Notes under the pieces: generated by a model
What the model saw: the letters and a program-made list of their open reading frames with translations, nothing else
What the model was told of the DNA's origin: nothing
The model's database searches: none
Translations under genes and position numbers: made by a program
Assembly: GCA_964413535.1 (NCBI GenBank)
Contig: CAYPTB010000008.1
Span: forward strand, 124,001-188,000
Reading direction: 5' to 3'
DNA length: 64,000 bases
Source: CAYPTB01 sp964413535
GTDB taxonomy: Bacteria; Planctomycetota; UBA1135; GCA-002686595
Shown: positions 58,416-64,000 of the stretch, one piece after another
Numbering within the stretch: position 1 is the first letter of the stretch
Layout: each line of letters begins with the position of its first letter

Positions 58416-61400
58416 TCAGACCGCCAGCGCGACCTTGCGGCCCGAGTTCGACGCGACGCGCTCGTCGGGCGTCAGGATGCCGACCAGGTTGAGCGGGTCG
58501 GCGGCGGCGACGGTGAGCGGCGGACGGGGCTCGGTGCGTTCGGTGCGGTCGGCGCGGCGCGCGGCGCGCAGGGCGGAGACGGCTTCGGGCAGGGCGTACT
58601 GCTCGCCCGAGAAGCCCGCGACGAAACGGCCGCCGCGGATCTCGCCGCGGTCCTCGAGGGTGCGGAAGACGCGGAGGATGTCGCGCCACGGCACGGGGAT
58701 CTTCTCGCGGGCGAGCGTGCGGCGGAAGACGACGCCGGTGCGGCGCAAGAGGACGCGCGCGGCGAACTCGGCGAGCTCGCGCGGCGTGGGCACGTCGTTG
58801 GTGTGCTCGCGATCGTTGCGGGCGCTCGAATCGGCGGGGCGCGGGCGCTCGAGCAGCGTCCAGCGGCCGGCGGGTACGGGCGGCGCGACGACGCGGCGGC
58901 GGTGGATGCGCGGCGGATGGATCAGCGTCCGCAGCCCGGCGAACGAGTCGCTCGTCGCGACGCCGAGCGCGGCGAGCTCCGACAGACCCGCCTCGACGCG
59001 CGTCGGGAGCAGGCCGCTCGCGCGCTCGAGGTCGGAGTAGAAGAGCGCACCGCGTGCGGCGAGCGCCTCGTGCACGGTGCGCGCGTCGCTCTTCGCGCCG
59101 GCGAGGTCGGGCTCGTCGGCGAGTGCGAGCCAGGACGCGAGCTCGGCGCGCGGGAAGAGCGCGATGGGCGTGCTCTTCAGCGCCGCGGCGCCGCCTCCCC
59201 ACAGCCTTCCCCACGCGACTTCGCCGGAGAGCGTGAGCAGGTCGAGCCAATCGGAGCGGTAGCCCGCGACGCGCGCAGGCAGGATGTGGCGCTCCCATGC
59301 CGCGGCCGGCGCCTGGAAGCCCGCGAGCTGTGCGATCGCCTCGTACACGCCGCGCGGGCCGTCGAGGCGGCTCTCGGGCTCGGCGTGTTGCCAGCGCGCG
59401 AGGAAGGACAGGAACTCCGATGCGCTCGCCGGCTGGATCGACTGGCGCAGGCGGTCGAGCGTCAGGCGGTGGATGCGCGCGAGGAGGCGGCGGTTGCACC
59501 AGCCGCGCTCGCCTGCGAAGCGCGCGCGCAGGACGTCGCCCTCGCCCTCGAGCTCGCGCACCTCGGTCGCGAACTCGGCGATGAGGGGATCGGACTCGAG
59601 CACCGGCCCGAGCGCCTCGAGCCGCCCGCGCAGCACCTCCTTGCCGTGCTTGGGCGCCTCGGTCGCGAACCAGCGCGCGCCGACGCGCACCGCGCGCCCC
59701 GCGGCGGCGAGCTCGGCGAGCCACGGCATCCATCCCGGTCCTCCGAGGCTCCCGCCGACCGCGGGCTCACCGTTCGCGCCGATGTCGACGACTACCGAGC
59801 CCGAGCCCCCGCGCGCCTCTTCGTCCGTGACGAAGCCCATCCACGTGAGCGCCTCGTGCAGCTCCTCCGCACTCTCGGGACGCGGCCAGGCCTGCTCGCG
59901 CACGAGCGCGATCGCGGCCGGGTCGAGCGCGCCGAGCTCGTCGGCCGTCTTCGCGTCGAGCACGCGGCGCGTCTGCACGGCCTGCGTGCGACGCTCCTCG
60001 AGCGGCGCGTCGTCGAGGAAGCTGTACGGCTGCGCCGACAGGATCCCGTGCGCGAAGGCGGACGGCTCGGACGTGTCGATCGCAGCGCGCGCGATGCGCC
60101 CGTCCTCGAGCCCGCGCAGGAGCTCGAGGAAGCCGTCGACGTCCATCGCCTCGTGCAGGCAGTCCTCGATCGTCTGGCGCACGATCGGGTGCTCCCACGG
60201 AACCTCGATGTCCATGTTCGCGCCGCCCGGCAGCGTCTCGGGGCACGCGAGCGCCTGCGGGAACGCGCGCGCGAGCAGGTCCTCGGCGCGCATGCGCTGG
60301 ATCGGCGGCGGCACCGGGCGGCTGCCTTGCTGGCGCGGGAGCAGCAGCGCGCGGCTCACGTTCCAGCGCCAGCGCGTCGTGAACATCGGCGAGTCGAGCA
60401 GCGCCTGCACCAGCACGTCGCGCGCGGTCGTGCTCCGCAGCCAATCGAGCACCGAGTCGAGCTCGAAGCTCTGCTGCGTGCCGAGCGAGAGGACGACGGA
60501 CTCCTCGCTCGCCGCAGCCTGCAGCTCGAAGCCGAAGCCGCGGCACACGCGTTTGCGCAGGGCGAGGCCGAGCGCGCGGTTGATCCGGCTCCCGAACAGG
60601 GAGTGCACGACGAGCTGCATGCCGCCGCTCTCGTCGAAGAAGCGCTCGACGACGATCCGGCGGTGGCTCGGCATCGCTCCCAGAGCCGCCGCGCCCGCCG
60701 CGAGGTACTCGGCGACCTGCTCGGCCACCGCGCGACCGACGCCGGTTTCGGCGACGATCCAGTCCGCGCCGCCGTCGCCGCATCGCTCGCGCACTTCTCC
60801 GATCGCCTCGGAGAGTTCGCGCGTGCGCGACGGCGCCTCGCCCAGCCAGAACGGCAAGGTCGGCGGCTGTCCCTCCGCGTCGGCCACGCGCACGACGCCG
60901 CGCTCGATCTTGAGGATGCGCCACGAGGCGTTGCCGAGCTGGAAGATGTCGTTGACGTTCGACTCGATCGCGAAGTCTTCGTTGAGCGTGCCGATCAGCG
61001 TGCCCGACGGCTCGAGCAGCACGCGGTAGTCGGCGTTGTCGGGGATGGCGCCGCCGGACGTGAGCGCGGGGATGCGCGCGCGCTTGGTCGCGAGCAGCCG
61101 CCCGCCGACCGCGTCGCGGTGGAGCAACGCGTGCCGTCCCTGGCTGTGCAGCGCCACGACCGCGTCGAAGTCCTCGCGCGCGAGCTCGCGGAAGGGCCAG
61201 GCGCGCGCGCAGCAGGCGAAGAGCTCGTTCTCGCGCCACTCGCCGCCCACGCAGGCCGCCACCACTTGCTGCGCGAGGATGTCGAGCGCGAGGCGCGGCT
61301 CGGGCGTGCGGTCGAGCTCGCGCGCGCGGATCGAGCGCAAGAGCGCGACCGCCTCGACCGCCTCGTCGAGCGTGAGCGGGAAGAGCCGGCCCTTGGGCGT

Positions 61401-62507
61401 GCGGTGCACGCCGTGGCCGGCGCGGCCGACGCGCTGCAGGAGCGTCGCGATCGAGCGCGCGCTCCCGACCTGCAGCACGAGATCGACGTCGCCGATGTCG
61501 ATCCCGAGCTCGAGCGACGCCGTCGCGACGAGCGCGGAGAGCTTCCCGGCCTTCAGCCGCTGCTCCGCGTCGAGCCGGGTCTCCTTGGAGAGGCTCCCGT
61601 GGTGGCAGGCGACGCGCCCCGGCCCGAGCTTCTCCGTGAGCCGCGCCGTCAACCGCTCGGCGAGCTTGCGCGTGTTGACGAAGACGAGCGTCGTCTTGTG
61701 CTCGCCGACGAGCGCCGCCATGCGCTCGTAGATCTCGTTCCACTGCTCGTGGCTGCACACGGCCGTGAGCGGGATCTCCGGCACGAAGACGTCGAGGTCG
61801 AGCGCGCGCAGGTGCCCGGCGTCGACGAGCGTGCACTCGCGCCCGACGCCCACGAGCAGCCGCCCGACCGTCTCGAGCGGCTTCTGCGTCGCCGACAGCC
61901 CGATGCGCTGCGGCCCGTCGACGCCTTGGCCGTCTTGGCCGCCGCACAGGGCCGCCAGCCGCTCGAGCGAGAGCGCGAGGTGCGTCCCGCGCTTGTCGCG
62001 CGCGAGCGCGTGGATCTCGTCGACGATCACGGTGCGAACGGTCGCGAGCATCGCGCGCCCCGACGCGCTCGTGAGCAAGACGTAGAGCGACTCCGGCGTC
62101 GTGACGAGCACGTGCGGCGGTCGCTTCGCCATCGACGTGCGCGCGCTCGCCGGCGTGTCGCCCGTCCGCACGAGCACGCGCACCTCGGGCAGCGACGGAT
62201 CCAGCGCGCGGATCGCCGCGAGCGGCCCCGCGAGGTTCTTCTGGACGTCGTTCGAGAGCGCCCGCAGCGGCGACACGTACAGGACCTGCGTCGCGTCCGG
62301 AAGCTCGTCCCCCTGTCGCAAGAGCCCGTCGAGCGCCCACAGGAACGCCGCCAGCGTCTTGCCCGTCCCCGTCGGCGCCGCGATCAGCGTGTGCGCCCCG
62401 CTCTGGATCGCGGGCCACCCCTCGACCTGCGTCCGCGTCGGCTCCCCGAGCTCCCCCGCGAACCACTGCGCGACCGTCGGATGAAAACTCTCGAGCGTCA
62501 TGGCCAT
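58416..62507 (-). CDS. lhr: Lhr-type large helicase
   Basis: 1363 residues from the ATG before AMTLESFHP. Helicase motifs: Q-type TRTQVEGWPAI, Walker A APTGTGKT (44-51), YVSPLRALSNDVQKNL, TTPESLYVLL, DEIH box (VIVDEIHALARDKRGTHLALSLERL), GLSATQ, LVFVNTRKLAERL, ATASLELGIDIGDVDLV and QRVGRAGH. The RH-domain and WH region are followed by a long C-terminal domain of the Lhr-CTD type (ERRTQAVQTRRVLDAK onwards). Lhr is an ATP-dependent 3'-5' DNA/RNA helicase linked to repair. The plus-strand reading frame of almost equal length is a shadow. The upstream 70 codons to 62717 are Arg/Ser-rich and excluded. Confidence 0.93.
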   Translation of the reverse strand: MAMTLESFHPTVAQWFAGELGEPTRTQVEGWPAIQSGAHTLIAAPTGTGKTLAAFLWALDGLLRQGDELPDATQVLYVSPLRALSNDVQKNLAGPLAAIRALDPSLPEVRVLVRTGDTPASARTSMAKRPPHVLVTTPESLYVLLTSASGRAMLATVRTVIVDEIHALARDKRGTHLALSLERLAALCGGQDGQGVDGPQRIGLSATQKPLETVGRLLVGVGRECTLVDAGHLRALDLDVFVPEIPLTAVCSHEQWNEIYERMAALVGEHKTTLVFVNTRKLAERLTARLTEKLGPGRVACHHGSLSKETRLDAEQRLKAGKLSALVATASLELGIDIGDVDLVLQVGSARSIATLLQRVGRAGHGVHRTPKGRLFPLTLDEAVEAVALLRSIRARELDRTPEPRLALDILAQQVVAACVGGEWRENELFACCARAWPFRELAREDFDAVVALHSQGRHALLHRDAVGGRLLATKRARIPALTSGGAIPDNADYRVLLEPSGTLIGTLNEDFAIESNVNDIFQLGNASWRILKIERGVVRVADAEGQPPTLPFWLGEAPSRTRELSEAIGEVRERCGDGGADWIVAETGVGRAVAEQVAEYLAAGAAALGAMPSHRRIVVERFFDESGGMQLVVHSLFGSRINRALGLALRKRVCRGFGFELQAAASEESVVLSLGTQQSFELDSVLDWLRSTTARDVLVQALLDSPMFTTRWRWNVSRALLLPRQQGSRPVPPPIQRMRAEDLLARAFPQALACPETLPGGANMDIEVPWEHPIVRQTIEDCLHEAMDVDGFLELLRGLEDGRIARAAIDTSEPSAFAHGILSAQPYSFLDDAPLEERRTQAVQTRRVLDAKTADELGALDPAAIALVREQAWPRPESAEELHEALTWMGFVTDEEARGGSGSVVVDIGANGEPAVGGSLGGPGWMPWLAELAAAGRAVRVGARWFATEAPKHGKEVLRGRLEALGPVLESDPLIAEFATEVRELEGEGDVLRARFAGERGWCNRRLLARIHRLTLDRLRQSIQPASASEFLSFLARWQHAEPESRLDGPRGVYEAIAQLAGFQAPAAAWERHILPARVAGYRSDWLDLLTLSGEVAWGRLWGGGAAALKSTPIALFPRAELASWLALADEPDLAGAKSDARTVHEALAARGALFYSDLERASGLLPTRVEAGLSELAALGVATSDSFAGLRTLIHPPRIHRRRVVAPPVPAGRWTLLERPRPADSSARNDREHTNDVPTPRELAEFAARVLLRRTGVVFRRTLAREKIPVPWRDILRVFRTLEDRGEIRGGRFVAGFSGEQYALPEAVSALRAARRADRTERTEPRPPLTVAAADPLNLVGILTPDERVASNSGRKVALAV

Positions 62508-62602
62508 CGCGAAGTTTGGATCAAGTTCCGCGATCGCGCCAGACTCCGAATCGTCGCCCCCTGCGCGAGTCGGCGGTATCGATCGTCTGGAGGCCGGCCG
62601 CA

Positions 62603-62983
62603 CTACACGCCCATGCGCGCGATGGCGACGAGAAGACCCGACCAGAACCACAGTCCGACGCCCATGTATCCCGCGAAGCGCGCGAGGAAGTAGCGCCGAC
62701 CCACGATCCCGATGCACAGGAGAGCCAGATCAAAGAGGAGCCACCCGAGCGCTCCCTGGATTCGGCCGTCCGCCACGGCGGAAGCGGGACCGCCCAGACT
62801 CGTCAGGAGCGATGGAACGTCACCCTTGGTGAGGATTGCGCACACCAAGGCCCCGAGCACGCTCGCGATCGCATAGCGGCCCACCACCTGCGCACGAGTG
62901 AAGGACCCGTCCCGTTGGTAGCCGGAGGGGCGCCGGTGCAGCTCCTGGATCGCCTCGACGATCCCTCGAACGGTGTGACTCAT
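62603..62983 (-). CDS. Small membrane protein, unknown
   Basis: 126 residues with three predicted membrane segments (about 36-52, 78-95, 103-122). The start SHTVRGIVEAIQELHRRPSGYQ is soluble, then VVGRYAIASVLGALVCAIL. Arg/Tyr between helices (GRRYFLARFAGYMG) suggests a compact bundle. No domain is recognised. It lies between the Lhr gene and the TPR lipoprotein gene, all on the minus strand, with gaps of about 90 bases each side. Confidence 0.72.
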   Translation of the reverse strand: MSHTVRGIVEAIQELHRRPSGYQRDGSFTRAQVVGRYAIASVLGALVCAILTKGDVPSLLTSLGGPASAVADGRIQGALGWLLFDLALLCIGIVGRRYFLARFAGYMGVGLWFWSGLLVAIARMGV

Positions 62984-63074
62984 GGGCAGTGAACTCGAGC
63001 GCGCACGATTCGACTCCCATCCCGGTCTTCGCAGCGGCTCGCCCGATCCGCCAGGCCTCCCGCTCGGCGCTGGC

Positions 63075-64000
63075 TCACATTCGCACGAGCTCGGCTTCGG
63101 CGGCGATGCAGCCGAACGCCATCCAATAAGGGGTTTCGACGAGCTTCTGGAAGATCTCGAGCGCTCGCTCGCGGTCGCCGTTGTAGAGGTACCAGTTGCC
63201 GAGGCCGTAGCCGAGCGTGACGGCGAGGATCGGCTCGGCGTCGGCGGGGACGAGCTCCTCGGGCGCGATCTCGCCCTTGTACATGAGGAGCATGCGGTGG
63301 TACGCGGTGCTCTCGCGCACTTCCATGTCGGCGCGGATCGGTTCGAGCACCTTCGCGGCCTCCGCGTCGCGGCCGAGGCGCCGCAGCGTCATGTAGAGCC
63401 AGTGCGAGATGCCGCACAGCATGTCGGGGTTGTCGGCGGTCGCGAGGCAGGCCTTGTACGCGTCGAGCGCGAGCTCGAACTCGTGTTGCAGGTACCAGGC
63501 GAGGCCCAGGTGATAGAAGACGTTGTGCTGGAAGGTGACGGGGTGCGCCTTCGAGACGTCCTTCTCGCGCAGCTCGTACTGCGGCGGGAGACCGTACAGC
63601 AGATCCGCCGCGCGCTCGAGATCGAGGACGGCGAGGTCGAAGTGCCGCAAGCTGATGTAGCGGTGTCCGCGGTAGCGCAGGAGCTTGAAGCTGTCGGGGA
63701 AGCCCTCGAGGCCCCAGGTGTAGGCCTCGATCGCGTCGCGGTAGCGGTAGACGCCGGCGAGCCGCCGCCCGAGCCAGACCGCGTTCTCCTCCGCGAAGTC
63801 CGCGCGCACGAGCGCCTCCGCTTCGAGAACCGCGAGCTCCAACGCGTCGCGCGTCTCCGCGGCAGGCTCGGGGCGGAACAGGCTGCGCCCGAGGAGCGAG
63901 ATCGCCTCGGGGACGGCGACTTCACTCGCATTCGACGTCAGGGAAGATTGCTGAGGGGCGACGCAGGCAGCGAGCGAGCCGTGGGCGGCGACGAGGAGCA
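63075..64000 (-). CDS. TPR-type lipoprotein (N-terminus cut by window edge)
   Basis: At least 308 codons, open at the right edge. The visible N-terminal part has LLVAAHGSLAACVAPQQ, a signal peptide core with a lipobox (SLAAC), then a Ser/Thr linker. Helical TPR-like repeats follow: WLGRRLAGVYRYRDAIEAYTWGLEGFPDSFKLLRYRGHRYI, FYHLGLAWYLQHEFELALDAYKACL and GNWYLYNGDRERALEIFQKLV. The phrase RHRYISLRHFDLAVLDLERAADL also recurs in planctomycete and acidobacterial TPR lipoproteins. The full start is outside the window. Partners are unknown. Confidence 0.78.
   Translation of the reverse strand, partial: LLVAAHGSLAACVAPQQSSLTSNASEVAVPEAISLLGRSLFRPEPAAETRDALELAVLEAEALVRADFAEENAVWLGRRLAGVYRYRDAIEAYTWGLEGFPDSFKLLRYRGHRYISLRHFDLAVLDLERAADLLYGLPPQYELREKDVSKAHPVTFQHNVFYHLGLAWYLQHEFELALDAYKACLATADNPDMLCGISHWLYMTLRRLGRDAEAAKVLEPIRADMEVRESTAYHRMLLMYKGEIAPEELVPADAEPILAVTLGYGLGNWYLYNGDRERALEIFQKLVETPYWMAFGCIAAEAELVRM

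Noticed and set aside
58803..62693. 1296-codon plus-strand open frame
   Set aside because: Antisense to the Lhr helicase, whose motifs are complete. The translated sequence is Arg/Glu/Ala repeats without a domain.
1..64000. CRISPR arrays, rRNA genes, transposases, prophage genes
   Set aside because: I looked for regular repeat-spacer patterns, rRNA signatures and transposase or phage motifs and saw none.

Overview
The window is about 64 kb of GC-rich DNA (roughly two-thirds G+C by eye). It comes from a bacterium with a Gram-negative-type outer membrane. Evidence for that envelope is the Kdo genes (kdsD, kdsC), lipopolysaccharide transport genes (an LptC/LptA-like giant protein and an LptD-like protein), a family 9 heptosyltransferase-like enzyme, MltA and many lipobox lipoproteins. 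Several traits together suggest Planctomycetota, probably a high-GC lineage outside the best-known genera: Ser/Thr kinases with trailing TPR-like regions followed by ECF sigma factors, secreted DxDxDG calcium-binding repeats, a signal peptidase I with a large insertion, and tight 1-4 bp gene overlaps. This taxonomic call is inference; no rRNA is present.

Layout. 1-5832 (minus): kdsD, kdsC, an LptC/LptA-like protein and an LptD-like gene running off the left edge. 6022-11009 (plus): M50 protease, scpA, thioredoxin, fmt, rsmB and a small membrane protein. 11110-13291 (minus): a kinase with four zinc ribbons and a PP2C phosphatase. 13609-14595: a TIM-barrel isomerase. 14745-16057: a clearly lower-GC two-gene island. 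16185-20200: a LeuA/homocitrate-synthase-family enzyme, aspartokinase and signal peptidase I. 20490-24242: ECF sigma, anti-sigma and periplasmic-protein operon, then tRNA 2-selenouridine synthase. 24247-25245: small proteins, including a frameshifted DUF6496-like gene. 25467-28087: radical SAM and GT9 genes. 28314-36857: purF, a GT4 glycosyltransferase, two tandem phosphodiesterase-like lipoproteins that appear catalytically dead, and two GT-C-type membrane proteins. 37097-37173: tRNA-Arg(CCG). 37368-42131: a secreted Ca-binding protein, a second ECF/anti-sigma/RseB-like operon, a CheX/CheC-like protein and a small helical protein. 42160-45705: a split NAD synthetase, MoxR ATPase and HAD hydrolase. 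45808-49621: TPR lipoprotein, small protein, MOSC, MltA and MsrA. 49974-53488: TPR kinase and ECF sigma. 53546-64000: DUF3052 protein, transketolase, transglutaminase-like protein, Lhr helicase, a small membrane protein and a TPR lipoprotein running off the right edge.

Most of the window is housekeeping. The points that stand out are these. A 930-residue LptC/LptA-like protein may be a single-chain periplasmic LPS bridge. Two anti-sigma factors share a repeated LP-x-P-R-x-P module between the zinc finger and the membrane helix. A tandem pair of inactive-looking phosphodiesterase lipoproteins sits in a glycan locus. A kinase lacks the HRD arginine and carries eight Cys pairs. A low-GC zinc-finger island has a palindromic operator-like site at its head and paired hairpins at its tail.

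Start codons were re-chosen where the longest reading frame looked wrong. Several genes appear to be leaderless, with a -10-like hexamer 7-10 bases before the start; others have a clear Shine-Dalgarno sequence before a TTG or GTG.
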